Assembly (NCBI GenBank): GCA_035547915.1
Contig: DASZTS010000087.1
Span: 109,976 to 173,975, forward strand
DNA from: DASSFG01 sp035547915
Lineage (GTDB): Bacteria; Planctomycetota; Planctomycetia; Pirellulales; JAICIG01
DNA length: 64,000 bases
Direction of reading: 5' to 3'
Part shown: one piece after another, positions 16,938 to 26,381 of the stretch
Numbering within the stretch: the first letter of the stretch is position 1
Layout: each line of letters starts with the position of its first letter
Notes under the pieces: model-generated
The model's input: the letters and a program-made list of their open reading frames with translations, nothing else
Databases searched by the model: none
What the model was told of the DNA's origin: nothing
Position numbers and translations under genes: made by a program

Positions 16938-18329
16938 ATGCCCGAGCAGATCCACTTCATAACCGGCCGGCTGGCAGAGCATTCTCTGCGCAGCGTGCTC
17001 GCCGGGTTGGCCGGCAAGGCGGGATTCGACTACACCGTCGAGGTGCTGGGTATCACGGTGGCGGCGTTGATGACGACCGAATGGGTGGCGCGGCGCATGA
17101 GCGTGCCGCCCGGAACCTCGCGCGTGATGGTGTCGGGCTATTGCTCGGGCGATTTGGACGTTTTGGGCCGGGCCGCGGGGGTGCCGGTGGAACGCGGTCC
17201 CAAGGACCTGCGTGAGCTGCCACGATGGTTCGGCCAGAAGCCGCTCGAGGACTACGGTGCCTACGCGATCGAGATCATCGCGGAAATAAACCACGCGCCG
17301 CGGTTGGCGCGCGAGGCGATCTTGCGCCAGGCCGCCGATCTGGCCGCACAAGGCGCCGACGTCATCGACGTGGGTTGCGATCCCGGCGATGAGTGGCCGG
17401 GCGTGGCCGACTGCATCAAGACGCTGCGCGCCGAGGGCTACCGCGTGAGCATCGATAGCCTCAATCCGCGCGAGATCGCCGCGGCGACTCGTGCCGGGGC
17501 CGAACTGGTACTATCGGTCAACAGCAGCAACCGCGCCTATGCAGCCGACTGGGGTTGTGAGGTGGTTGTCGTACCCGATGTGCCGGCAAACTTGGCCGGA
17601 CTCGACGAAACCGTCGAGCTGCTGGCCGACGCGGGGGTCCCCTTGCGGATCGACCCGGTGCTGGAGCCGATCGGGTTCGGTTTCGCCCGCAGCCTCGGGC
17701 GTTACTTGGCGATTCGCGATCGTTATCCCGATGCCGAAATGATGATGGGGATCGGCAATCTCACCGAGCTGACCGACGCCGATTCGGCCGCCATCAACGT
17801 GCTCTTGCTCGGCTTTTGCGAAGAGCTGGGCATCCGTAGCGTGCTGACCACGCAGGTCATCAACTGGGCGCGGACGTCGGTGCGCGAATGCGATCTCGCT
17901 CGGCGATTGGCCCACTATGCCGTGACGCACCGCGCCCTACCCAAACGCGTGGAGCCTCGGCTGCTGATGCTCCGCGATCCGGAGACCCTCGCTTACGGTG
18001 ATGCCGAATTACGGCAACTGGGCGAACAACTCAAGGACCGCAACTATCGCCTCTTCGCCGAGGGTGGCCAATTGCATGTGCTCGCGGCCGGACTGCACCT
18101 GACGGGAACCGATCCGTTCACGCTCTTCGACGAAATGCAGGCCACCGGGTCGGGAAAGTTGGACTCGAGCCACGCCTTCTATCTCGGCTATGAAATGGCC
18201 AAGGCGGTCACGGCCTTGACGCTGGGTAAACAATACCGCCAGGATCAGGCGCTCGATTGGGGATTTCTGACCCGGCCCGAAAAGAGCCATCGTGGCCGTG
18301 ACGAAGAATCGAAGAAAGAGGGCCCATGA
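16938..18329 (+). CDS. Dihydropteroate-synthase-like protein of the H4MPT C1 pathway (DUF6513-type)
   Basis: 463 residues from ATG 16938, chosen because family members start at IHFITGRLAEHSLR; ATGs at 16908 and 16890 are also open and none has a clear ribosome site. The N-terminal domain (1-135) is specific to this family. The second half is a pterin-binding TIM barrel: GADVIDVGCDPGDEWP, VSIDSLNPREIAAA and MMGIGNLTELTDADSA. Homologues lie in archaeal-type H4MPT clusters of methylotrophs and planctomycetes. It probably acts in making or using methanopterin. It precedes pabB/pabA, which supply aminobenzoate. Confidence 0.8.
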   Translation: MPEQIHFITGRLAEHSLRSVLAGLAGKAGFDYTVEVLGITVAALMTTEWVARRMSVPPGTSRVMVSGYCSGDLDVLGRAAGVPVERGPKDLRELPRWFGQKPLEDYGAYAIEIIAEINHAPRLAREAILRQAADLAAQGADVIDVGCDPGDEWPGVADCIKTLRAEGYRVSIDSLNPREIAAATRAGAELVLSVNSSNRAYAADWGCEVVVVPDVPANLAGLDETVELLADAGVPLRIDPVLEPIGFGFARSLGRYLAIRDRYPDAEMMMGIGNLTELTDADSAAINVLLLGFCEELGIRSVLTTQVINWARTSVRECDLARRLAHYAVTHRALPKRVEPRLLMLRDPETLAYGDAELRQLGEQLKDRNYRLFAEGGQLHVLAAGLHLTGTDPFTLFDEMQATGSGKLDSSHAFYLGYEMAKAVTALTLGKQYRQDQALDWGFLTRPEKSHRGRDEESKKEGP

Positions 18330-18421
18330 CAAAACTCCTTCGTCACCGGCCGGCCGTCGCGTGGCATTTTGCCGTCCTACCATCTTGGGGCGTGGCGCGT
18401 GCGCCCCGTTGATCGCCCGTT

Positions 18422-19831
18422 ATGCCCGCGACGTATTTCGAACCATTTATCGAAGAGCTCTCACCGGTGCCCGATGCGCGCGAAGCGTTTCTTCGTTTGC
18501 GCGGGCTACCGCATTGCTTATGGCTGGATAGCGCCCGGCGACACGCGGCGCTCGGCCGGTATTCGTTTCTTGCGGCCGACCCGTTCGACTATTTTGAGCT
18601 GCCCGTCAGCGGGCCCGACGCACTGGCGATCCTGGCCCAAAAGATATCGCCATTCCAGGCCGCGACCGTGGCCGACTTGCCTCCCTTTCAAGGTGGCGCC
18701 GCCGGGCTGATGGCCTACGACTTGGGCCGTCAGTATGAGCGTCTGCCGCCGCCGCGGATCGACGAGTTCAAACTCCCCGCTTTGGCGATGGGTCTGTACG
18801 ACGTCGTAGTCGCCTGGGACCACGAGTGCCAGCGGGCTTGGCTCATCTCCCACGGCTGGCCCGAGATCGATGAGGCGGCGCGGCGGCGACACGCGCGAGA
18901 ACGGCTCGATCAGTTTCGCGGCCGGCTGGCGGCCGAGCCCAAACCTCCGCAACGCCCGCAAACCCGATCGATCGCACCTTCCGATCTGGCGCTTCAGTTT
19001 GCCGTCGGCGGTATGCCTGGGTTGACGAGCACGTTCTCGCATGAGACCTATTTGCAAGCCGTCCGGCGGGCGATCGACTATATCGAGGCCGGCGACGTCT
19101 TTCAGGTGAATCTCGCGCAGCGGTTACTCTATCCCGCGCACGACGACGCCAGTGAACTCTATCTGAGGCTTCGCGAGCGCAACGCGGCGACGTTCGCTGC
19201 CTATTTCGACCTGGGCGAATTTCAGATCGCGAGTGCTTCGCCGGAACGCTTCCTATCGGTCCGCGCGGGCCAGGTCGAAGCGCGGCCCATCAAGGGAACT
19301 CGGCAACGCACGCGCTGGCCCGAGGCCGACCTGTTCGCCGGTGACGAACTGCGACTGAGTGAGAAAGACCGTGCCGAGAACGTGATGATCGTCGACCTGT
19401 TGCGTAACGATCTGGCCCGTGTCTGCCGCGCCGAAAGCGTGTGCGTGACGCAGCTCTGCGAGTTGGAAACGTACGAATACGTGCAGCACCTCGTCTCGGC
19501 CGTGCGTGGCACGCTGCGCGAGGGTTGCCGGCCGCTCGATCTGTTGCGGGCGGCGTTTCCGGGTGGGTCGATCACCGGCGCGCCCAAGGTGCGGGCGATG
19601 GAGATCATCGCCGAACTCGAGCCGACGGCGCGCGGGGCGTATTGCGGCTCGCTCGTCTATGTCGGCTTCGACGGCACGCTCGACGCCAGCATCCTCATCC
19701 GCACCGTCACGGCGGGACGCGGCTGGTGGCAGTTTCCCGTAGGCGGCGGCATCGTTGCCCAATCGGTGCCTGCCCTGGAATATGATGAAACGTGGCACAA
19801 GGCCGAGGGCCTCTTGCGATCGCTGCGATGA
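18422..19831 (+). CDS. pabB: Aminodeoxychorismate synthase component I
   Basis: 469 residues. A chorismate-binding enzyme with the N-terminal Trp-binding-like domain (LPHCLWLDSA) and the catalytic core: AIDYIEAGDVFQVNLAQR, SASPERFL, PIKGTRQR, LSEKDRAENVMIVDLLRND, FPGGSITGAPKVRAMEII. The Lys in PIKGT (Lys291) replaces the Ala of TrpE and is the mark of PabB, so the product is aminodeoxychorismate for p-aminobenzoate. It overlaps pabA by four bases. The nearby DHPS-like gene suggests that this aminobenzoate may feed methanopterin as well as folate. Confidence 0.88.
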   Translation: MPATYFEPFIEELSPVPDAREAFLRLRGLPHCLWLDSARRHAALGRYSFLAADPFDYFELPVSGPDALAILAQKISPFQAATVADLPPFQGGAAGLMAYDLGRQYERLPPPRIDEFKLPALAMGLYDVVVAWDHECQRAWLISHGWPEIDEAARRRHARERLDQFRGRLAAEPKPPQRPQTRSIAPSDLALQFAVGGMPGLTSTFSHETYLQAVRRAIDYIEAGDVFQVNLAQRLLYPAHDDASELYLRLRERNAATFAAYFDLGEFQIASASPERFLSVRAGQVEARPIKGTRQRTRWPEADLFAGDELRLSEKDRAENVMIVDLLRNDLARVCRAESVCVTQLCELETYEYVQHLVSAVRGTLREGCRPLDLLRAAFPGGSITGAPKVRAMEIIAELEPTARGAYCGSLVYVGFDGTLDASILIRTVTAGRGWWQFPVGGGIVAQSVPALEYDETWHKAEGLLRSLR

Positions 19832-20484
19832 TCTTGCTCATCGACAACTACGACAGCTTCGTTCACAACCTGGCCCGTTATTTCGAGCGACTGGGCCAGG
19901 AGACGTTCGTGGTGCGCAACGACGCGATCGACGTCGATCGGGTGCGCGCCCTGAGGCCCGACGCGCTCGTGCTGTCGCCGGGCCCCTGCGCACCCGAGCA
20001 GGCCGGAGTGTCGCTCGATCTCGTGCGCAAGCTCCATCGCGAAGTACCGATTCTCGGCGTTTGCCTCGGCCATCAAACGATCGCCGCGGCGCTCGGCGGC
20101 CGCGTGGTGCGCGCCGCTGAGCCGGTTCACGGCCGGGCCTATCCGGTGTTTCACATGGGATGCGGCATGTTCGCCGGTTTGCCGAGTCCGCTGCGTGCCT
20201 GCCGATATCACTCCCTCGTTGTCGAAGAAGCGAGTTTGCCCGGCGAATTGCAAGTAACGGCTCGCACATCCGACGACGTGGTGATGGCGATCGCTCATCG
20301 CGAGCTGCCGGTGGTCGGCGTGCAGTTCCACCCCGAATCGATTCTCACAGAACGCGGTTACGAGATGCTGGCCGGCTTTTTACGGCTGGCCGGCCTGCAC
20401 CTGCCCGGTCCCTGCCCGACCCTCGCCGACGACCTGGTCGAGCCCGCTCGTCGGCCGTTACCGAGCGCCCCCGTGACGTTTTGA
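19828..20484 (+). CDS. pabA: Aminodeoxychorismate/anthranilate synthase component II (glutamine amidotransferase)
   Basis: 218 residues from ATG 19828, inside the pabB stop (ATGA). A class I glutamine amidotransferase: MILLIDNYDSFVHN, SPGPCAPEQAG, GVCLGHQ with nucleophile Cys79, then VGVQFHPES with the His-x-Glu of the triad. It gives ammonia to PabB. About 25 Pro/Arg-rich residues follow the end of the usual domain. The subunit could also serve a TrpE elsewhere. The gene converges with the membrane protein at 20518. Confidence 0.88.
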   Translation: MILLIDNYDSFVHNLARYFERLGQETFVVRNDAIDVDRVRALRPDALVLSPGPCAPEQAGVSLDLVRKLHREVPILGVCLGHQTIAAALGGRVVRAAEPVHGRAYPVFHMGCGMFAGLPSPLRACRYHSLVVEEASLPGELQVTARTSDDVVMAIAHRELPVVGVQFHPESILTERGYEMLAGFLRLAGLHLPGPCPTLADDLVEPARRPLPSAPVTF

Positions 20485-20517
20485 CGCCCGTCTCGCTGCC
20501 GAGCCGCCCAGTGCCGG

Positions 20518-21666
20518 CTAGATCTTCTCGAATTCTTGCTTGTTCATGCTTCCCGGCACGATGCGGTGGAAACCGGTCAGTCGCCAGTTCTCTAGACTCG
20601 GAGGCATATTGGCGGCCAGCCCCAGCACAACCGAGACGGTCAGCGCCAGGGCGGCGAGATCGGGCACCTGCCAACCGACCAAGAGATAGGGCAACGTCGT
20701 CGCCGCAATGGAAATCAAGATGGGCGCTATCAGGAAATGATCGTAGCGCGGGATGATCCACCGTAGGGTCAGAAGTCGGCCCCAGAAGCTGATCGGCGGC
20801 CGATAATCCATCCAGTAAGGGAACGTTCTCATCGCCAGGGCCGGGATGGTGGAAAAGCCGAGCGCCAGTCGCATGAAATTGGCAGCGTCCATCGGATTGG
20901 GAACGAGAGAGATAAGACTATAAGCCCACCAGCCCATCAGCAGGCTAAGCAAGCATCCATGGACGTAGCTTAGCTTGCCCAGGGAACGCTGGAGCTGGTC
21001 CAGTGGCCACCCCAGCATCTGGCGCAGGTTCGCTTCGTTGATCGACTGCAACGATGGAGCGGTCCAATACGTGGACAGCCCCCACGGAAACTTCGCCAGC
21101 ATGCGTCGCAGACCGATCCAGCCGGCCAGGTAGAGCCAGACGGCGATAGCCAGCGCCGTGGCGGGGTCGTACCATTGCCGGATCACTTCCCCCAAGCCGA
21201 ACGCCAGCAAGTATGCAAAGCCGGTCATTCCCGTAGAAGCGAAGCTCGCGCACAGGAGAGCCAGGTAACCGAACATGAAGCCCAGCGGCAGGTAGAACTG
21301 GGAGACTTGCGGATGGTGCCAAAGCAAAAAACCGAGCAGCAGCAAGACCGCGTCTTGCAGCACCAAGTGGATCGGTCCCACCGGCAGCGGCACGCCGCTC
21401 GTCCACGGCGTGACCCGCAGCCAGTTCCGATATCCGTGTTGATAGAGCGGATGGAAGGCTTGTACACGAGACATTCCCAGTAAGATTGCCGCGGCGATCA
21501 AGAGCCAGTCGCGCCGCTGGAGCAAAAAGTGGTCAATCGGGAACGCGGCTCCCTGCCAAACCGTGCACCAATAGCACACTTCGATGGCGAGCACCGGCAG
21601 CAACAGGAGCCATACCCGAGGCGGCAGCGCCGCCACGCGCAACCATTGCACGACCCGGCGTATCAT
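20518..21666 (-). CDS. Polytopic membrane protein, probable ABC exporter permease
   Basis: 382 residues from ATG 21666, overlapping the stop of the ABC ATPase gene (ATGA). About nine or ten hydrophobic segments are spread along the whole length, with a polar central loop at about 200-240 and a short basic tail. I do not recognise a family motif. The overlap with an ABC ATPase makes it the likely permease of that transporter. The layout resembles ABC-2-type exporters, but this is inference. Confidence 0.65.
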   Translation of the reverse strand: MIRRVVQWLRVAALPPRVWLLLLPVLAIEVCYWCTVWQGAAFPIDHFLLQRRDWLLIAAAILLGMSRVQAFHPLYQHGYRNWLRVTPWTSGVPLPVGPIHLVLQDAVLLLLGFLLWHHPQVSQFYLPLGFMFGYLALLCASFASTGMTGFAYLLAFGLGEVIRQWYDPATALAIAVWLYLAGWIGLRRMLAKFPWGLSTYWTAPSLQSINEANLRQMLGWPLDQLQRSLGKLSYVHGCLLSLLMGWWAYSLISLVPNPMDAANFMRLALGFSTIPALAMRTFPYWMDYRPPISFWGRLLTLRWIIPRYDHFLIAPILISIAATTLPYLLVGWQVPDLAALALTVSVVLGLAANMPPSLENWRLTGFHRIVPGSMNKQEFEKI

Positions 21667-22469
21667 CGTCGCGTCTCGTCGAAGTAGTGTGCCACGTTAT
21701 CGAAACTTTCGGGATGTAACAGCTTCTGGAGCGCCTCGGAAAGCGGGCCGGCGCATTGTGCCTTCCGCCGCAGACCCTCTACGGTGTCGAACGCGGCAAC
21801 CTGGCCGTCTCGTAGCACGACAATACGGTGGGCAAGCTCTTCCACCACTTCGGGCACCGGCGTGGTCATGATGATCGTCGCGGCATTCCGCTCGGTCAGC
21901 CGCTGCAAGACGCGTTTTAGGGCGAAAATGCCAGACGGATCCAAACCGCCCGAAAAGGGCTCGTCGAGAAACAGAATCGGGGCTTCGCTGACGAGGGCCG
22001 CGCAGATGGCCATCTTCTTCTTCTGGCCGTTGGAATAGCTGCGGATCGGCCAATCGCCTTCGCGCGCCAGCTCGAACAGCCGCAAGAGCCGTTCGACATG
22101 ATCGAGCAGGCGCTCGTCGTCGCGCCCGTAAATGTGCCCAACGCCGAACAAAAACTCCCGGCCCGTGCGATTCTTCGGCAACCACGGATGGTCGGGAAGG
22201 TAGTACACCAGCTTGCGGATGGCCAGTTCGTTGTCCGCCGATGCATAACGCATGAGACCGTTGATCTCGACGCCGCCTTGTTGTGGTTGGATTACGCCGG
22301 CCATGACGCCGAGCAGGGTCGTCTTGCCCATGCCGTTCGGTCCAAGGATGGTAACCATCTCGCCCTCCTCGATCTCCAGATCGACATGACGAAGGACGCG
22401 CCGCACGCTGTAATGCTGGGTAACTCCAAGTACCCGAATCATCGGCTTGACACCAAACACACCAATCAT
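21663..22469 (-). CDS. ABC transporter ATP-binding protein
   Basis: 268 residues from ATG 22469, chosen because GGGAG lies seven bases upstream. The open frame runs to 22583, and a second possible ATG at 22442 falls in a duplicated segment. Walker A is GPNGMGKTT, the signature is YSNGQKKK in place of LSGGQ, Walker B is ILFLDEPF, and the switch region reads IIMTTPVPE where a His is usual. The signature and order resemble CcmA/ABC-2-type export ATPases. It pairs with the overlapping membrane protein. The substrate is unknown. The missing switch His is worth checking. Confidence 0.83.
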   Translation of the reverse strand: MIGVFGVKPMIRVLGVTQHYSVRRVLRHVDLEIEEGEMVTILGPNGMGKTTLLGVMAGVIQPQQGGVEINGLMRYASADNELAIRKLVYYLPDHPWLPKNRTGREFLFGVGHIYGRDDERLLDHVERLLRLFELAREGDWPIRSYSNGQKKKMAICAALVSEAPILFLDEPFSGGLDPSGIFALKRVLQRLTERNAATIIMTTPVPEVVEELAHRIVVLRDGQVAAFDTVEGLRRKAQCAGPLSEALQKLLHPESFDNVAHYFDETRR

Positions 22470-22607
22470 CGGTTCACTCCCGAACACCGAGCGATCGTTG
22501 CCAGACAGAAGCAAGGAATAGTCGCGATCCAGGCCCGAATAAAGAGTAGAGAACTGAATCGATACTTCGTACGAGATCACCACATTCTATCGATACGGGA
22601 CGCCAAG

Positions 22608-23297
22608 ATGCCAAATTGGGAGTCAATCGCAGAGCAGGCCGAAAGATTGTTGCAGGACCACTGGCCGAAGTTGGTAACCTGGGGCGGGGCTCTGGCCTTT
22701 AGCAGCCTGTGGGCCTTTTTCTGGGCTTGGCGGGCCTGGCGGCGCCGACAAGATCTGGACGTGATCCACGTCTCGCAGAACACGATCGTATCGCGTCCCA
22801 CGGGGGCGAAGGGGGCGGAGGAGGCTTGGTTGATCTTGGACGTGCATTGCGAAGATCCGCTCGAACAGATCATCTCGCATCCCATACCGCGGCGCTTGAT
22901 CCGCCGTGCGGCGAAGAAGACCAGCGAACATCAGCCGTTCCTGTTGTTCTCGGACGACGATCGCTGGTATGTGCTGAACCTGATCCGGCTGGCCATCGCG
23001 GAGCCTTTCAAGATCGGTGCGGCGGCCAAGATGGCGCCCGGCGCGAAGGTGGCGGAAATACCATGTGTGTTTGCGATGACCTTCGAGCGATACAAAACCA
23101 TGCGGCAGGGCAAGATCCGCGTCATGCTCGCTCCGCAGGCCCTGCTCGACGACCTCACGGCCTTCGACCGTCCTTTGCGGTTGGAGGCCGAATCGCATCG
23201 CGATCGCATTACGACGCTCAAGGCGATGCAGAAGGACTGGCTAAAAGGAAAGGGCTCGCAGTTTTGCATGACGGTGCGGCTCAACGTGCCGCTGTAG
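22608..23297 (+). CDS. Hypothetical protein with one N-terminal membrane helix
   Basis: 229 residues from ATG 22608. The open frame runs back to 22098, but that part is antisense to the ABC gene. An amphipathic start is followed by one Trp-rich membrane helix (about 20-42, GGALAFSSLWAFFWAW) and a basic RRRQ stop-transfer. The soluble remainder is mixed alpha/beta with no motif that I recognise. It is divergent from the ABC exporter and lies 139 bases before the ATP-grasp gene. Its topology suggests an inner-membrane protein with a cytoplasmic domain. Confidence 0.55.
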   Translation: MPNWESIAEQAERLLQDHWPKLVTWGGALAFSSLWAFFWAWRAWRRRQDLDVIHVSQNTIVSRPTGAKGAEEAWLILDVHCEDPLEQIISHPIPRRLIRRAAKKTSEHQPFLLFSDDDRWYVLNLIRLAIAEPFKIGAAAKMAPGAKVAEIPCVFAMTFERYKTMRQGKIRVMLAPQALLDDLTAFDRPLRLEAESHRDRITTLKAMQKDWLKGKGSQFCMTVRLNVPL

Positions 23298-23436
23298 CAA
23301 CGCAATCGCTGTATTGTCCCAAAAGGTATTCGAGAGCCGTACGGGTATATTTGGCGGCGCCGTGTGCCAACCCGTTTCAAATAGATCTGGAAATGAGGCT
23401 CCGAATCGGCGCTGCTTCCTGCTAAACTGCCGGGCG

Positions 23437-24915
23437 ATGCTTACTCCAGCCGAAGAACTTGGCCTGAGCGGTCTCAATCTCGAAAGCCGCCTGCGCAAGG
23501 TTTTCTATGGCTTCTCGCCCGACACGATCGTCGAACTGACCGATCGGATGACGAGCGAGGCCTTTCGACGCAACCTGATCTACTCGCGGCATGGCGACGT
23601 CGAAGCGATCCGCGTCATGTTGCGGCCGATCGGCGTCATGCCCGACCAGCTCGCCTATCTGCATTTCGTCTCGCTGACCATCCTCAACGCTCTCAAGCGG
23701 CTGCCCGACCTGTACGTGCAAGATTTCGCCGTCCGCAAGTTGGTGCCGCTCAGCGAACCGGAAGAACGTTGGCTGTGGGATAGCTGGGGCCCCAGCCAGC
23801 GAGACAACAATCCGGTCTTCGGCCGCCTCGACGCCATGGTCGAATTCACCAGCCCGACCTGGAAGGAATCGCTACGGTTCTTCGAGCCGAACCTGTGCGG
23901 CGTGGGCGGCATTCATCTCGGACCGACGTGCGAGCAGATGCTCACCGAAGTCGTATTGCCGGAGGTGGCGCAGTACGACCCTCAGTTGCACATGGAAGTG
24001 GGGCAGGACCTCCGCGAGCTGTTCATCCAGGAAGTGATCGACCATTTGGAGGCGATCGGCCGCACGGGGCGCAATGTGTGCTTCATCGAGCCCAAGTATT
24101 CGGGCGACGGCCCGTGCGAGCAAGAACCGCTGGCCGAATATTTTCACGCGCGGCACGGCATGACGATCACGCACGCCGACCCCGCGGAGCTGTCTCTGGA
24201 GAAGGGCGAGGTTTACTACGAAGGAACACCGGTCGATATCGCCTACCGCGACTACGAAGTGCGCGACCTGCTCGCCTTGGAAGCCTCCGGTGCCGATCTC
24301 GCACCCGTGCGGCGGCTGTTCGTCGAGAACCGCATGATCTCGTCGATCGGCGGCGACTTCGATCACAAGAGCTGCTGGGAGATTCTCACCGATCCCGTGC
24401 TGAGTCACAAATACTTCAATGCCGACGAACGACAGTTATTTCGCCGGCACATCCTCTGGACACGGCTGCTGACCGATCGGCAAACGTCGCTGCCGCATGG
24501 TGAGACCGGCAATCTGCTCGACTACGTCCGGCGCGAGCACGAACGACTGGTGCTCAAGCCCAATCGGTCGTACGGCGGCGACCGGGTCTACCTCGGCCAC
24601 GGCATGACGCAGGTGGAATGGGACCGAGCGATCGACGACGCCCTCGCTGGCGACGAAGCCTGGGTGGTGCAGCGGCTGGCCAGCATTCCAGTAAATGAGT
24701 TCCCGGTGGTCGACGAACAGGGCCAGGTCCACGTCGAACCCTTCTACACGGTGATGGGGTTCGCGCCGACCAAGTACGGCGTGGGGATTGTCGGCCGAGC
24801 TTCGCAGAAACAGGTGGTCAACGTCGCGCAGCGCGGCGGCATGTGCGGCATCCTCGTCGGTCGCCCCGTAGGAAAGCTCGTCGGCCCCGGTCAGCCCGCC
24901 AGACGAGGACCGTAG
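23437..24915 (+). CDS. Circularly permuted ATP-grasp family protein
   Basis: 492 residues from ATG 23437; the frame is open back to 23314 but without a ribosome site. A soluble protein with FFEPNLCGVGGIHLGP and VCFIEPKYSGDGP in the first half. In the second half, VLKPNRSYGGDRVYLG and EAWVVQRLA form the ATP-binding Gly loop and adenine strand. EPFYTVMGF and VVNVAQRGG finish the fold. This arrangement fits glutathionylspermidine-synthase-like or peptide-ligase ATP-grasp proteins of the permuted type. The substrate is unknown. It converges on the symporter gene. Confidence 0.65.
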   Translation: MLTPAEELGLSGLNLESRLRKVFYGFSPDTIVELTDRMTSEAFRRNLIYSRHGDVEAIRVMLRPIGVMPDQLAYLHFVSLTILNALKRLPDLYVQDFAVRKLVPLSEPEERWLWDSWGPSQRDNNPVFGRLDAMVEFTSPTWKESLRFFEPNLCGVGGIHLGPTCEQMLTEVVLPEVAQYDPQLHMEVGQDLRELFIQEVIDHLEAIGRTGRNVCFIEPKYSGDGPCEQEPLAEYFHARHGMTITHADPAELSLEKGEVYYEGTPVDIAYRDYEVRDLLALEASGADLAPVRRLFVENRMISSIGGDFDHKSCWEILTDPVLSHKYFNADERQLFRRHILWTRLLTDRQTSLPHGETGNLLDYVRREHERLVLKPNRSYGGDRVYLGHGMTQVEWDRAIDDALAGDEAWVVQRLASIPVNEFPVVDEQGQVHVEPFYTVMGFAPTKYGVGIVGRASQKQVVNVAQRGGMCGILVGRPVGKLVGPGQPARRGP

Positions 24916-24929
24916 CAGCAAGGGGACCG

Positions 24930-26363
24930 TCAACCCTGAATCACGTCCGGCGGAGCGTTATCTGCCGCGATCGGCTGCTTCGCAGGTTCGCATTCCGAGG
25001 CCGACTCGATCGACGGCCCGCCGGCCACGCACGTCGCCACGACCAGATCTCCGGTGACATTGAGGACCGTGCGGCACATATCGAGTAGCCGATCGATGCC
25101 CATGATGATGCCGACTCCCTCGCCCGGAATGCCGACCGATTGCATAAGTACCACGATCAGCGGCAAAGATCCGCCTGGCACTCCGGCCGTTCCTACGCCG
25201 GCCAACACGGCCATCAACACCACCTTGAGCTGTTGCGGCAGAGACAGCTCGATCCCGAAGACCTGCGCCATGAAGAGCACTACCACGCCCTCGTAAAGCG
25301 CCGTGCCGTTCTGATTGCCGGTCGCTCCCACGGTGAGCACAAACCGCGAGATTTCTTTGGGCAGGCGCAAGTCGTCTTCGGCCACCTTGATGGCCGTGGG
25401 AAGCGTGGCATTGGACGACGACGTGCCGAAGGCCACCAGCATCGCCTCTCGCACGCTGCGGAAGAAACGCCGTGGCGAGACACGGCTGAAGAGACTGAGC
25501 ACCACGGGATAGGTGACGAATAGGTGCACGGCCAAGGCGACAATGACCGTCAGCACGAATCGCAAGAGCGTTAGCAGGATGTCGATGCCGAGTTGGGCCG
25601 TGATGGCGAACACCAGGCAGCCGGCCCCGAGAGGCGCCAGGCGCATGGCCCAGCCGATGATGATCATCGACACGGCGTTCAGCCCTTCGAGCCAGCCAAC
25701 CAGCACGGCGCATCGTGGGCCGCCGGCCGCGATCGCCACGCCGAACAACAGTGAGAACACCATCACCGCCAGCATGCCATTGCCCTTCGAGCTGCCGTCG
25801 ATGGCGCCGACCATCTCCTGCAACGGGTTTTGCGGCAACAGGTCGACGATCACCTCGCGCAGCGGCTTGGCTCCCGCGGCTTGCGCGACACTGACCTTGG
25901 CTCGCGAGGCGTAGCGGGTCTTCAGCTCTTCACGCTGTTCCGGTCCCAGCGACTCGCCCGGCTTGACCAGGTTGACCAGCGTCGTGCCGATGGCGACGGC
26001 CGAGCCCGATAAGATGGCCGTGAAGAACAGCGTCCGTAACCCGAGCTTGCCCAGCCGGCGCACGTCGCCGATCTCGACCACGGCCAAGGCCAGCGCCGAG
26101 AATACGAGCGGCAGGACGACCATGAACATCAGCCGCAAGAAAATCTGACCGATCGGCTCGGCCAGGTTGAGGGTTGCCCAATCGAGCGCATCGTGCAGGC
26201 CGTTGGCATTCGCGTCCACGGGGTTGTCGTGCCCGGCCGTCACCGGCTGCCGCCCCAACCAGTTGGCCGCGAGTCCCAGCACGGCGCCCAGCATCAGCCC
26301 GATGACGATCTTGGTGTGCAGCGGCACACGGCGGACAGGGGCTTGCGGATCGGCGGTCGACAC
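24930..26363 (-). CDS. Dicarboxylate/amino-acid:cation symporter (DAACS family)
   Basis: 477 residues from GTG 26363. The family core is clear: VPLHTKIVIGLMLGAVLG at the N-terminus, the Ser-rich hairpin TSSSNATLPTAIK, then GATGNQNGTALYEGV, and late in the protein DRLLDMCRTVLNVTGDLV, the substrate- and Na/H-binding segments of GltP/DctA. An extra polar loop at about 45-65 carries DANANGLHDALDW. It takes up glutamate, aspartate or C4-dicarboxylates; the exact substrate cannot be set. Monocistronic. Confidence 0.88.
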   Translation of the reverse strand: MSTADPQAPVRRVPLHTKIVIGLMLGAVLGLAANWLGRQPVTAGHDNPVDANANGLHDALDWATLNLAEPIGQIFLRLMFMVVLPLVFSALALAVVEIGDVRRLGKLGLRTLFFTAILSGSAVAIGTTLVNLVKPGESLGPEQREELKTRYASRAKVSVAQAAGAKPLREVIVDLLPQNPLQEMVGAIDGSSKGNGMLAVMVFSLLFGVAIAAGGPRCAVLVGWLEGLNAVSMIIIGWAMRLAPLGAGCLVFAITAQLGIDILLTLLRFVLTVIVALAVHLFVTYPVVLSLFSRVSPRRFFRSVREAMLVAFGTSSSNATLPTAIKVAEDDLRLPKEISRFVLTVGATGNQNGTALYEGVVVLFMAQVFGIELSLPQQLKVVLMAVLAGVGTAGVPGGSLPLIVVLMQSVGIPGEGVGIIMGIDRLLDMCRTVLNVTGDLVVATCVAGGPSIESASECEPAKQPIAADNAPPDVIQG

Positions 26364-26381
26364 AACGCTGGCGGCGCCACC

